Notes under the pieces: model-generated
Told to the model about the DNA's origin: nothing
Seen by the model: only the letters and a program-made list of their open reading frames with translations
The model's database searches: none
Source of the DNA: Halorientalis persicus
GTDB taxonomy: Archaea > Halobacteriota > Halobacteria > Halobacteriales > Haloarculaceae
DNA length: 64,000 nucleotides
Reading direction: 5' to 3'
NCBI RefSeq assembly: GCF_900110215.1
Contig: NZ_FOCX01000007.1
Location: 62,001 to 126,000 of the forward strand
Made by a program: the position numbers and the translations under genes
Shown: piece after piece, positions 8,794 through 20,166 of the stretch
Layout: every line of letters starts with the position of its first letter
Numbering within the stretch: position 1 is the first letter of the stretch

Positions 8794-11475
8794 ATGACAG
8801 AGGCGACGGGCATCGTCGGGGAGTTTCTCGCCCTCAAGGCGGAGACGGATGCGGATCTGCTGGCGATGCAGTGCGGTGACTTCTACGAGTTCTTCGACGA
8901 GGACGCCGAGACGGTCGCGGACGAACTGGATCTGAAGGTGTCACAGAAGTCCTCACACGGGTCGTCGTATCCGATGGCGGGCGTGCCGGTCGACGACCTC
9001 ACCCCCTACCTGACGGCGCTGGTCGAACGCGGCTACCGGGTGGCCGTCGCCGACCAGCACGAGACATCGGACGGCCACGAGCGGGCGATCACGCGGATCG
9101 TGACGCCGGGGACGTTGATCGAGACGCCCGACGACGACGCCCAGTATCTCGCGGCCGTCGTCCGCGAGGGCGACGGGTACGGCGTCGCCGCCGCGGACGT
9201 GACGACCGGGCAGTTCTTCGTGACCAGCGTCGACGGCGAGGACCGCGAGGGGGCGCTGTTGACCGAGTTGTACAAGTTCGATCCCGCGGAGGTGTTGCCC
9301 GGGCCGGACGTGCGGGCCGACGAAGCCCTGCTTGATCGGATCCGCGAGCGGACGACGGCGACGCTGACGCTCCACGCCGCGGAGTCGTTCGCGCCGGGGC
9401 GAGCGCGCCACCGCGTCCGCGAGCAGTTCGGCGACGATACCACCGAGAGCGTCGGCATCGACGACGACGAGGCCGCGATCCGGGCGGCCGGCGCAGTGCT
9501 TTCCTACGTCGAGGAAACCGGCCAGGGGGCGCTGGCTTCGGTGACCCGTTTGCAGACCTACAGCGGGAGCGACCACGTCGAACTCGACGCGACCACCCAG
9601 CGCAACCTCGAACTCACCGAGACCATGCAGGGCGACCGGTCGGGCTCGCTGTTCTCGACCATCGACCACACCGTCACCAGCGCCGGCGGTCGCCTGTTGA
9701 GCCAGTGGCTCGTCAGACCGCGGCAGTCCCGGCGAGAACTGGAACGGCGACAGTCCGGGGTCGCCGCGCTCGCCGAGGCTGCGATGGCCCGCGAGGACCT
9801 CCGGGAGGTACTCGACGGCGCGTACGACCTCGAACGGCTGGCCAGCCGGGCGGCCTCGGGGAGCGCCGACGCGGGCGACCTCCTGCGGGTCGCCGAGACG
9901 CTGGCACTCCTGCCCCGGTCGGCCGAGGTGATCGAGGGAACGGACCGGCTGGCGGAGTCCCCGCTCGCCGAGGTCGTCGCCGACGCCGACCGCGAGTCCG
10001 CCGCCGATCTGGCCGCCGAGCTGGACGAGGCGTTGGCAGACGATCCCCCGAGCACGGTCACGCAGGGCGGCCTCTTCCGGCGGGGCTACGACGACGAACT
10101 CGACGAAATCATCGAACAACACGAGGCCGCCAAGGAGTGGATCGAGACGCTCGATCAGCGGGAGAAGGGGCGGCATGGAATCACTCACCTGCAGGTCGAC
10201 CGGAACAAGACCGACGGCTACTACATCCAGGTCGGCAAGAGCGAGGCCGACGACGTGCCCGACGAGTACGAGGCGATCAAGACGCTCAAGAATTCCGAGC
10301 GGTTCACGATTCCCGAACTGGAGGAGAAAGAACGGGAGATTCTCCGACTGGAGGAGCAACGGGGGGAGCTGGAGTACGAACTGTTCCAGAACCTCCGCGA
10401 GCGGGTGGCCGACCGGGCGACGCTCCTGCAGGACGTGGGCCGGGCGCTGGCGGAACTCGACGCGCTGGCGAGCCTCGCGACCCACGCCGTCCGCAACGAC
10501 TGGACCCGGCCGGAACTGGTCGAGGGCCGGGACCTGGACATCCGGCAGGGTCGCCACCCCGTCGTGGAACAGACCACCTCCTTCGTCCCGAACGATCTCT
10601 CGATGGACGACGACCGCCGCTTCCTGATCGTTACTGGGCCGAACATGAGCGGGAAGTCGACGTATATGCGCCAGGCGGCGCTGATCACGCTGCTGGCCCA
10701 GATCGGGAGTTTCGTCCCCGCCGAATCGGCACGGGTGGGGCTAGTCGACGGTATCTTCACACGCGTGGGCGCGCTGGACGAGTTGGCCCAGGGCCGGTCG
10801 ACGTTCATGGTCGAGATGCAGGAACTGAGCAACATCCTGCACTCCGCGACCGACGAGTCGCTCGTGATTCTGGACGAGGTAGGCCGGGGGACCGCCACGT
10901 ACGATGGCATTTCCATCGCGTGGGCCGCGACGGAGTACATCCACAATCAGGTCCGCGCGAAGACGCTTTTCGCGACCCACTACCACGAGTTGACGGGACT
11001 GGCCGACCACCTCGACAGAGTCGAGAACGTCCACGTGGCCGCCGACGAATCGGACGGCGACGTGACCTTCCTCCGCACTGTTCGGGACGGTCCGACGGAT
11101 CGCTCCTACGGGATCCACGTCGCCGACCTGGCCGGCGTCCCCGATCCGGTCGTCGACCGCTCGCGGGACGTGCTGGAACGACTCCGCGAGGAGGAGGCCA
11201 TCGAGGCGAAAGGGAGCGGCGACGGCGAACCGGTCCAGGCCGTCTTCGATCTCTCCTCGGGGAGTTTCCAGCAGGATGGAGAGCGCACAGCCGAGCGAGC
11301 GACGGCCGACGGGGGAGCGGCGGCCGACGAGAGTGCGGACGATTCGACACTCGACCCGGAAACCGAAGCTATCCTCGACCAGTTGCGGGACCTCGACGTG
11401 AACGAGACGCCGCCGGTCGAGTTGCTGGCGAAAGTACAGGAGTGGCAGGCCAAACTCGACGGCGACGACGGGTGA
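8794..11475 (+). CDS. mutS: DNA mismatch repair protein MutS
   Basis: A MutS1-type mismatch-recognition ATPase of 893 aa. The N-terminal domain carries the mismatch-wedge motif GDFYEFF, with Phe and Glu at about residues 30 and 32. The connector, core lever and clamp regions occupy about 110-570. The ATPase domain has Walker A TGPNMSGKST near 614-623, Walker B LVILDEVGRGT and the helix-turn-helix that completes the dimer interface. The acidic tail after residue about 800 ends with a region (LDVNETPPVELLAKVQEWQ) typical of MutS C-termini. The in-frame GTG at 8773 upstream is rejected because it lies next to the TATA-like element. The partner mutL is about 12 kb downstream on the same strand. 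Confidence 0.97.
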   Translation: MTEATGIVGEFLALKAETDADLLAMQCGDFYEFFDEDAETVADELDLKVSQKSSHGSSYPMAGVPVDDLTPYLTALVERGYRVAVADQHETSDGHERAITRIVTPGTLIETPDDDAQYLAAVVREGDGYGVAAADVTTGQFFVTSVDGEDREGALLTELYKFDPAEVLPGPDVRADEALLDRIRERTTATLTLHAAESFAPGRARHRVREQFGDDTTESVGIDDDEAAIRAAGAVLSYVEETGQGALASVTRLQTYSGSDHVELDATTQRNLELTETMQGDRSGSLFSTIDHTVTSAGGRLLSQWLVRPRQSRRELERRQSGVAALAEAAMAREDLREVLDGAYDLERLASRAASGSADAGDLLRVAETLALLPRSAEVIEGTDRLAESPLAEVVADADRESAADLAAELDEALADDPPSTVTQGGLFRRGYDDELDEIIEQHEAAKEWIETLDQREKGRHGITHLQVDRNKTDGYYIQVGKSEADDVPDEYEAIKTLKNSERFTIPELEEKEREILRLEEQRGELEYELFQNLRERVADRATLLQDVGRALAELDALASLATHAVRNDWTRPELVEGRDLDIRQGRHPVVEQTTSFVPNDLSMDDDRRFLIVTGPNMSGKSTYMRQAALITLLAQIGSFVPAESARVGLVDGIFTRVGALDELAQGRSTFMVEMQELSNILHSATDESLVILDEVGRGTATYDGISIAWAATEYIHNQVRAKTLFATHYHELTGLADHLDRVENVHVAADESDGDVTFLRTVRDGPTDRSYGIHVADLAGVPDPVVDRSRDVLERLREEEAIEAKGSGDGEPVQAVFDLSSGSFQQDGERTAERATADGGAAADESADDSTLDPETEAILDQLRDLDVNETPPVELLAKVQEWQAKLDGDDG

Positions 11476-11604
11476 CGGATGTCGACACTGCCTCGTACCA
11501 CCGGTCCGACCACCGACGCGACCAGTCGCCACTGATATATGCCCGATGTTCTGGAGGAGTGGCTTTAATTGGAGCCAGCCATTGGATATGGCCAGTGATA
11601 CACA

Positions 11605-13287
11605 GTGTCTGACGCGGACGTGGACGCGGCCGGGGGGAGTGAGGAGACCGACGTGGACGCCGTCGTGATCGGCGCGGGATTCTCGGGCCTGTATATGCTG
11701 CACAAACTGCGCGAACAGGGACTCGACGTTCGCGTCTACGAGAAAGGCGACGAGGTCGGCGGGACGTGGTACTGGAACACGTACCCCGGCGCGCGCTGTG
11801 ACAGCGAGAGTCACATCTACTGTTTCTCCTTCGACGAGGGCCTGCACCGAGAGTGGGAGTGGAGCGAGCGCTACCCCGAACAGCCCGAGATTCTGGACTA
11901 TCTGCAGTGGGTGGCAGACCGGCTGGACCTGCACCGGGATATCGCGTTCGAGCGGGAAGTCACGTCGGCGACCTACGACGACGAGACGGCGACCTGGACC
12001 GTCGAGCTGGCCGACGGGGAGCGGGTCAGGACCCGATACTTCGTCACGGCGGTCGGCTGTCTCTCCGAGCCGTTCCTGCCGGACTTCGACGGACTCGGCG
12101 ATTTCGAGGGCGAGTGGTACCACACGGCCCGCTGGCCCGACGAGGAGATCGACTTCGGCGACGACCACGTCGGCGTGATCGGCACCGGTTCGACCGGCAT
12201 CCAGTTCATCTCGGAAGTCGGCGGCCGAGCCGACCATCTGACGGTCTTCCAGCGGACGCCCAACTACGCGGTGCCCGCACGGAACCGCCCGCTAGAAGAC
12301 GACGAGTACGAAGAGATTCGCGAGAACTACGACGACATCTGGGCGCGGGCGCGTGACTCCCGGCTGGGGATGCCGTTCGACCACGAACACGAGACCGACT
12401 ACGGCCTCTCGGAAGAGGAGATCCGAGAGGTGCTCGAAGAGCGCTGGCAACAGGGCGGCTTCCGCTTTCTCCACAGTTTCGAGCCGGGATCGATCCTGTC
12501 GAATCCCGAGTTGAACGACGTGGTCTCGGCGTTCATCCGCGAGAAGATCCGCGAGAGAGTCGACGATCCCGAGACCGCCGAGACACTCGTCCCGACGGAC
12601 CATCCCTACGGCGCGAAGCGCCCGCCGATGGACTACGACGACTACTACGGGACCTACAACCGCGACGACGTGAGCCTCGTCGACGTGGACGAGAACCCCA
12701 TCGAACGGGTGACGGCCGACGGGATCCGGACCACGGCCGCCCACTACGACCTCGACATGCTCGTGTTCGCGACGGGGTTCGACGCGATGACGGGCGCGAT
12801 TCTGGCGATGGACATCGAAGGCAAGAACGGTCAGACGCTCGACGAGAAGTGGGAAGCCGGTCCCCGGACCTACCTCGGGCTCATGACTCACGGGTTCCCG
12901 AACCTGTTCACCATCACCGGGCCCCAGAGCCCCTCCGTGCTGACGAACATGCCGCTGTCCATCGAACAGCACGTCGAGTGGATCGCCGACTGCATCGCGT
13001 ACATGGACGAACACGGCTACGACCGCATCGAGGCCACCGAGGACGCTGAGGACCAGTGGGTGCAGAATACCAACATGCTGGCCGAGAATATGCTGTTCTC
13101 CGAGGCCGACTCCTGGTACCGCGGCGCGAACGTCCCCGGGAAGACACAGGTGTTCACCCCCTTCCCCGGCGGGCTCGACAACTACCGGGAGATCTGTGCC
13201 CGGGTCGCCCGCGACGACTACGACGGCTTCGAACTCGGGCGGGCCAGTGGCACGGCGGACGAAGCCGTCTCCGAGCCCGGCGACTGA
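11605..13287 (+). CDS. Baeyer-Villiger-type flavin monooxygenase
   Basis: A cytosolic FAD- and NAD(P)H-dependent class B monooxygenase, 560 aa. The first Rossmann motif is VVIGAGFSGLYM at about residue 22, followed by the class-typical GGTWYWNTYPGARCD. The Baeyer-Villiger fingerprint FxGxxxHTxxW[PD] is present as FEGEWYHTARWP (about 167-178), immediately before the NADP-binding motif VGVIGTGSTGIQ. Established knowledge: this fingerprint separates ketone-oxidising enzymes (cyclohexanone or phenylacetone monooxygenase type) from plain FMOs. The substrate is unknown. Translation starts at GTG 11605, about 40 nt after a TATA-like ctttaatt. A small ABM-like protein follows after 50 nt. Confidence 0.92.
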   Translation: MSDADVDAAGGSEETDVDAVVIGAGFSGLYMLHKLREQGLDVRVYEKGDEVGGTWYWNTYPGARCDSESHIYCFSFDEGLHREWEWSERYPEQPEILDYLQWVADRLDLHRDIAFEREVTSATYDDETATWTVELADGERVRTRYFVTAVGCLSEPFLPDFDGLGDFEGEWYHTARWPDEEIDFGDDHVGVIGTGSTGIQFISEVGGRADHLTVFQRTPNYAVPARNRPLEDDEYEEIRENYDDIWARARDSRLGMPFDHEHETDYGLSEEEIREVLEERWQQGGFRFLHSFEPGSILSNPELNDVVSAFIREKIRERVDDPETAETLVPTDHPYGAKRPPMDYDDYYGTYNRDDVSLVDVDENPIERVTADGIRTTAAHYDLDMLVFATGFDAMTGAILAMDIEGKNGQTLDEKWEAGPRTYLGLMTHGFPNLFTITGPQSPSVLTNMPLSIEQHVEWIADCIAYMDEHGYDRIEATEDAEDQWVQNTNMLAENMLFSEADSWYRGANVPGKTQVFTPFPGGLDNYREICARVARDDYDGFELGRASGTADEAVSEPGD

Positions 13288-13337
13288 GTGGCGAATCGCA
13301 CCCCTGATCCTTTCCCCCTCCCGCTCGCACGGCCGGT

Positions 13338-13628
13338 ATGGCCTACATCTACGCGAAACACGAGATCGAGGACTACGAGCGGTGGGAGCGCCACCACGAG
13401 GCAAACGCCGACCGGCGGGCGGCCCACGGGTCGCTCGGGACGCAGGCGTTCCGCCCGAGTGACGACGAGAATACCGTGATCGTCCTGCAGGAAGTCGCCG
13501 ACGACCGGCTGGACGAGGCGCTGGGCTACTACGACTCAGCGGAGTTCGCCGAAACGCTCGAATCGGCCGGCGTCGTCTCGATGGCTGAGTCGGCGGTGCT
13601 GGAGAAAGTTCACGAACAGGACGCCTGA
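13338..13628 (+). CDS. Small dimeric alpha/beta-barrel (ABM-like) protein
   Basis: A 96-aa protein beginning MAYIYAKHEIEDYERWERHH. Its pattern of strand, helix with a 'DYERW' motif, strands (NTVIVLQEV) and a helix with aromatic and acidic residues (YYDSAEFAETLE) is typical of the dimeric ferredoxin-like/ABM fold used by small monooxygenases, cyclases and stress proteins. No catalytic residue can be named. It lies 50 nt downstream of the Baeyer-Villiger enzyme on the same strand and may be cotranscribed; a role on the same substrate is only an inference. Confidence 0.7.
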   Translation: MAYIYAKHEIEDYERWERHHEANADRRAAHGSLGTQAFRPSDDENTVIVLQEVADDRLDEALGYYDSAEFAETLESAGVVSMAESAVLEKVHEQDA

Positions 13629-13679
13629 AGAACTGTCCAGCCCCCTACAGCTATCAGTCGTCGCTGCGAGGGCCCGACA

Positions 13680-14612
13680 ATGACCGCGCCGCTTCGCACG
13701 CTGTCGGCGTACGGGGACGCCGCCCGCCTGGTCGACGCCCGCCGGGTCCGGGGAATGGCCCGCGCGCTCGGCCACGACGTGGAACAGTACGACCCGCCGG
13801 ACACCCCCGACGCCGATCTGGTCGCCGTCGCGCAGGGCGCGTTCGAATCGGTCGAGGACGCCGCCGAGCGCCTGCGTGAACTGGAGGACCTGCTCCGGGA
13901 ACGCGACGACCGCCGAGCTGTCTTCCTGACGATCTACACCCGCATGACCGAGCGTATCCGCGCCCGGATCGAGGCCGACGGCTTCGGGGACCCGGCGTGG
14001 ATGCGCGCCTACACCACGGCGTTCGCGAACTACTACCGGCGGGCGTTCCTGGCCTTCGAGCGCGGCGAACTCGGGGCCGTGCCCGACCCCTGGCGGATCG
14101 CCTTCGGCACCGCAACCGGCGACGCCCTCGTGCTCCAGGATGCCTTCCTGGGGATCAACGCCCACATCAACTACGACCTGGCGCTCACCCTGCGGGACGT
14201 GGGGATCGATCCCGACAGGGCGGCAAAGCGGGCCGATCACCGCGCGGTGAACGAGGTGTTGGCCCGGTTGATCGACGCCCAGCAGCGGGCGCTGGCCGAG
14301 GTGTACGCCGACGGAGTGGAGGACGTGGACGACGCGCTCGGTCGGCTGGACGAGCAACTGTCACTGCTCGGCCTCAGAGAGGGACGGGAGCAGGCCTGGC
14401 GGGTCGCAGTGGTCCTCACGGACGTGGGGTTCCCGCCGGTCGCGTCGCTGGCGCGGTGGGTCCTCCGGGCGACCGCGACGGGCGGGGCCGCGTTCGTCCT
14501 CGGGCCGTCGCCCGATTCGGACCTGCTGGCGGAGCTACGGCGGTTCGAGCGGGAGGGGATCGAACTGACGGCCGTGCTGGACCGGCTAGCCGACGAGTTG
14601 GCCGTCGCGTAG
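13680..14612 (+). CDS. DUF5995 family protein
   Basis: A 310-aa, largely helical soluble protein. The centre contains the family-like segment FLGINAHINYDLALTL (near residue 160), with His and Asn in a hydrophobic helix. It is preceded by RRAVFLTIYTRMTERIR and followed by the long helical region DVDDALGRLDEQL. Proteins of this family occur in actinobacteria and haloarchaea and have no established function. The gene follows the ABM-like gene after 51 nt and may be the last gene of the BVMO cluster. The family name comes from recall of the NAHINYDL pattern. Confidence 0.75.
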   Translation: MTAPLRTLSAYGDAARLVDARRVRGMARALGHDVEQYDPPDTPDADLVAVAQGAFESVEDAAERLRELEDLLRERDDRRAVFLTIYTRMTERIRARIEADGFGDPAWMRAYTTAFANYYRRAFLAFERGELGAVPDPWRIAFGTATGDALVLQDAFLGINAHINYDLALTLRDVGIDPDRAAKRADHRAVNEVLARLIDAQQRALAEVYADGVEDVDDALGRLDEQLSLLGLREGREQAWRVAVVLTDVGFPPVASLARWVLRATATGGAAFVLGPSPDSDLLAELRRFEREGIELTAVLDRLADELAVA

Positions 14613-14651
14613 CCGAAAACGGCGCGGGAGCCGGTCGCCGGGACTCGTCGG

Positions 14652-15509
14652 TCACTCCTCGGGCATCCGGACGGTCAGCACGGGGACCGAGGCCGTCCGG
14701 ACGAGTTTCTCGGCGACACTGCCCAGCAGGTAGCGGTCCAGCCCGCTCCGGCCGTGGGTCCCCATCACGATCAGGTCGATTCGCTCGTCGTCGGCGTAGG
14801 ACCGGATCGCGTCGTGTGCTCGCCCCTCTAGCACGGCCGTCTGCGTGTCCTCGACGCCGGCTTCGCGCGCGGTCTCGGCGACCGTCTCGACGGCGGTCCG
14901 GGCCCGGTTCTGGAGCTGGTCCATGATCACGTCGAACTGCACGTCGGGGGCCATCGCGCCGGTGTCGACGACCGAGACCGTGTGCAGCTCCGCCCCGTAG
15001 GTCGTCGCGAGGTCGGTCGCGCAGTCGACGGCCACGCTGGCCCTGTCGCTCCCGTCGGTCGGGACGAGGATGCGCTCGTAGGGGACGCTACCCACATCTA
15101 CCTCCGCGGGGTGGACGTTGAGGACGGGCACGTCCGACAGCCGGACGACTTTCTCGGCGACGCTGCCCAGCAGGTAGCGACGCACGCCGGTTCGGCCGTG
15201 GGTCCCCATCACGATCAAATCCATCCCCGCATCGTCGGCGTAGTCCAGAATCTCCTCGTTCGGGATGCCGGCGCGGACGACGCCCTCGGGCGTCGGATCG
15301 ACGGCGAGTTCGTCGAGGGCGTCGTCCAGTTCCGCCCGGGCCGCCGCCGTGCGCTCGTCGACCCCGGAGCCACCATCGAGTTCGCGCGTGTCGACGACGT
15401 GGAGTGCGGTGAGGGTCGCGTCGTATCGCGTCGCGAGATCTGCGGCCTGTTCGAGCGCCCGCCGCGCCGGGTCGCTGCGGTCGGTCGGCACCAGGATCCG
15501 TTCGAACAT
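14652..15509 (-). CDS. Tandem-domain universal stress protein (UspA)
   Basis: A 285-aa protein made of two UspA domains in tandem (about 1-140 and 147-285). Each starts with ERILVPTD and ends with the ATP-binding pattern MGTHGRTGVRRYLLGS or MGTHGRSGLDRYLLGS plus a final strand (SVPVLTV). Both G-x2-G-x9-G-S motifs are intact, so both halves should bind nucleotide. Two-domain UspA proteins are common in haloarchaea and are linked to general stress. The gene is divergent from the DUF211/VIT-like pair. Confidence 0.93.
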   Translation of the reverse strand: MFERILVPTDRSDPARRALEQAADLATRYDATLTALHVVDTRELDGGSGVDERTAAARAELDDALDELAVDPTPEGVVRAGIPNEEILDYADDAGMDLIVMGTHGRTGVRRYLLGSVAEKVVRLSDVPVLNVHPAEVDVGSVPYERILVPTDGSDRASVAVDCATDLATTYGAELHTVSVVDTGAMAPDVQFDVIMDQLQNRARTAVETVAETAREAGVEDTQTAVLEGRAHDAIRSYADDERIDLIVMGTHGRSGLDRYLLGSVAEKLVRTASVPVLTVRMPEE

Positions 15510-15530
15510 GGTTCGCCCTAACGACGGGGA

Positions 15531-15540
15531 GGGATATAGG
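15531..15540 (-). promoter_or_regulatory. TATA-like element of the UspA gene
   Basis: The minus strand reads CCTATATCCC, centred about 26 nt before the ATG at 15509. This suggests a leaderless transcript. Confidence 0.45.
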
Positions 15541-15613
15541 TGTGGTCCGAACCGAACCCGCTGTCCCCCGCGGTGGGTAGAGGCTTTAGGTGCGTCCGGG
15601 TGCCAGTCGGGGT

Positions 15614-15904
15614 ATGGTCGCCGTCCGAAGACTCGTCATCGACGTGTTGAAACCGCACGAACCGTCCTTGCTCGCGTTCACGGAGCAGGTCGCCGCCGTC
15701 GACAGCGTCGAGGGCGCGACCGGCTCGCTGATCGAACTCGATCAGGAAGTCCAGAACGTCAAGATCACCGTCGAGGGGACGGATCTTGACTTCGACGACC
15801 TCGAATCGACCGTCGAGGAACTCGGCGGGACCGTCCACTCCGTGGACGAAGTAGGGTGTGGCGATATCCTGGTCGAGGAACGGCCGACCCACCAGGACGG
15901 GTGA
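15614..15904 (+). CDS. DUF211 domain protein
   Basis: A 96-aa protein matching the archaeal DUF211 family, a small ferredoxin-like fold. The N-terminal strand VRRLVIDVLKPHEPS, the central VEGATGSLIELDQEV, the strand VKITVEGTDLDFDDL and the closing VHSVDEVGCGDILVEE are characteristic. The function is not established. Its stop overlaps the start of the VIT-like gene (GTGA at 15901-15904), indicating translational coupling and a shared process. A TATA-like ctttagg lies about 28 nt upstream of the ATG. Confidence 0.85.
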   Translation: MVAVRRLVIDVLKPHEPSLLAFTEQVAAVDSVEGATGSLIELDQEVQNVKITVEGTDLDFDDLESTVEELGGTVHSVDEVGCGDILVEERPTHQDG

Positions 15905-16494
15905 TCGCAGTGGGGCTGGGTCAGCGCCTGCGTCGACTGCTCGGCAAGGAGGACGTGCTGTCTATCTCGCGGCGCTACTTCGTCTCGAACGGGTTCGACG
16001 GGACCCTGACCTGCATCGGCGTCGTCATCGGGGCGGTTCTCTCGGGGGTCACCGACGGGTTCGTCGTCGTCAAGATCGGACTGGGCGCGGCGGTCGGCCT
16101 GGGCACGTCGGCGGTCTGGAGCGTCTGGGAGATCGAACGCGCCGAGACTCGCGCGGAGATCATGCGGATGGAACAGGCGATGCTTACCGACCTCGGAGAC
16201 ACGCGAATCGAGAGCCAACAGCGCGGCGTGCGCCTGCTCCACGCGACCGCGAGCGGGCTCGGCCCGCTGATCGGCGTGCTCGTCCCCCTCTCCCCGTTCG
16301 TCGTCTCGGGGACGGAGTCGATCCTGACGATGGTCGAGGCGGCCGCCGTCGCCGTTGTCCTCGGTGTCGGCGTCTTGAGCGTCTTCGGCGCGTACATGGG
16401 CTCGATCTCGGGCCAGCGGTGGTACGTCTCGGCCGCCCGCATGGGGCTGGCCGGGCTCGTGGTGGCACTCCTGAACATCGTCCTGCCGGGGTAG
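15901..16494 (+). CDS. VIT1/CCC1-like membrane transporter
   Basis: A polytopic membrane protein of about 197 aa with roughly five hydrophobic segments. The segment FVSNGFDGTLTCIGVVIGAVLSG resembles the first substrate-binding helix of VIT1/CCC1 Fe2+/Mn2+ transporters. The loop WEIERAETRAEIMRMEQAM resembles the acidic/Met-rich cytoplasmic metal-binding helices of that family, though shorter. Start choice: GTG 15901 overlaps the DUF211 stop; GTG 15910 is a possible alternative. Function as a metal transporter is inferred from family resemblance. Confidence 0.7.
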   Translation: MIAVGLGQRLRRLLGKEDVLSISRRYFVSNGFDGTLTCIGVVIGAVLSGVTDGFVVVKIGLGAAVGLGTSAVWSVWEIERAETRAEIMRMEQAMLTDLGDTRIESQQRGVRLLHATASGLGPLIGVLVPLSPFVVSGTESILTMVEAAAVAVVLGVGVLSVFGAYMGSISGQRWYVSAARMGLAGLVVALLNIVLPG

Positions 16495-16503
16495 CCGGAG
16501 CGG

Positions 16504-19077
<2,574 letters not shown>

Positions 19078-19202
19078 CGATTGTCCCCGTCGGTCCGGCG
19101 GACGGCGAGTCCATCCGCCACCCGCGATTCGAGAAACGATTCACTCGGGGACGGCATAATAGTGAGCGTCGGGGCAGTTCGTGTCCGAGGGCGACGGGAC
19201 GC

Positions 19203-20000
19203 TTACTGCAGGCCCAGATCGTGTTGCATCGAGTTCCCGGGGCGGGGGACGCCCTTGACGGTCACCGTCTCGCCGGTCATGAACGCGGCGGCGGGCGAGA
19301 CGAGGAACTGCACCACGTCGGCGATGTCCTCGCCGTAGCCGATCCGGCGGTCGGTCTGCTCCCGGGGCGGCATATCCTCGCTGTCGATGCCCAGCGTCTC
19401 GGCGACCCCCGGCGTCTGGATCAGGCCGGGCGCGACGCAGTTGACCCGGATGCCGTCGTCGGCCCACTCGGTCGCGACGGTCTCGGTCAGCTGGATGATC
19501 CCCGCCTTCGCCGTCGCGTAGTGGCTCTCGTTGGGCGCGGGGTGCTGGCCGTTGACGCTGGCCATGTTGACGATCTTGCCGCCGCCGTCCTCGCGCATAT
19601 GTTCGCCCGCGACCTGCATCCCGTGGACGGTGCCCATCACGTTCAGATCGAGGATGGAGTCGAAGCCGTTGGGCGAGATGTCCTCGAAGGGCGCGACGAA
19701 CTCCCCGCCGGCGTTGTTGACCATGATATCGAGGCCACCGAACTCCTCGACGACTTCCTCGACGAAGGCCTCGACCTGCTCGCGCTCGCGGACGTTACAC
19801 TCCACGGCGAGGGCCTCGCCGTCGGCGTCGCTGTCGTTGATCGCCTCGGCGACGGGGCCGACCCGATCCATCTCCCGCGAGCAGATGCCCACGTTCGCGC
19901 CGCCAGCCGCGAGTGTCTCAGCGATCGATCGACCGATACCCTGACTCGCACCGGTGACGATGGCCGTCTCGCCGGCCACGCCGAAGTCTGCTTCGTGCAT
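19203..20000 (-). CDS. Short-chain dehydrogenase/reductase (SDR 1)
   Basis: A 265-aa classical SDR. The cofactor motif is TGASQGIGRSIAE (near residue 16), then NNAGG and the catalytic Ser/Tyr/Lys as NMASVNG...HYATAKAG. The C-terminus (FMTGETVTVKGVPRPG) differs from the usual 'xxVDGG' ending. ATG 20000 aligns with the family start; the frame extends much further upstream without homology. The TATA-like TCTTTTCGC lies about 25 nt upstream. The best guess is a 2,4-dienoyl-CoA reductase-like or 3-oxoacyl reductase-like enzyme; the substrate is not deducible. Confidence 0.88.
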   Translation of the reverse strand: MHEADFGVAGETAIVTGASQGIGRSIAETLAAGGANVGICSREMDRVGPVAEAINDSDADGEALAVECNVREREQVEAFVEEVVEEFGGLDIMVNNAGGEFVAPFEDISPNGFDSILDLNVMGTVHGMQVAGEHMREDGGGKIVNMASVNGQHPAPNESHYATAKAGIIQLTETVATEWADDGIRVNCVAPGLIQTPGVAETLGIDSEDMPPREQTDRRIGYGEDIADVVQFLVSPAAAFMTGETVTVKGVPRPGNSMQHDLGLQ

Positions 20001-20136
20001 CGGCGGATTGGCGAGCGCGAGCGAAAAGACGCTTCCGGTGGGTTCCGCACTGCGAAGCGCTCGAAGGAACTCAGCCCGCTTTCCGAGGGCATACACCGAC
20101 CGGAACCATGCCACAGGTTCTCGTGACGGCCACAAG

Positions 20137-20143
20137 AGATATT
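20137..20143 (+). promoter_or_regulatory. TATA-like element of the DUF4382 lipoprotein gene
   Basis: The heptamer agatatt lies 24-30 nt before the ATG at 20167, leaving almost no leader. Confidence 0.4.
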
Positions 20144-20166
20144 CCCGCCATCGGTAACTACCGGGT

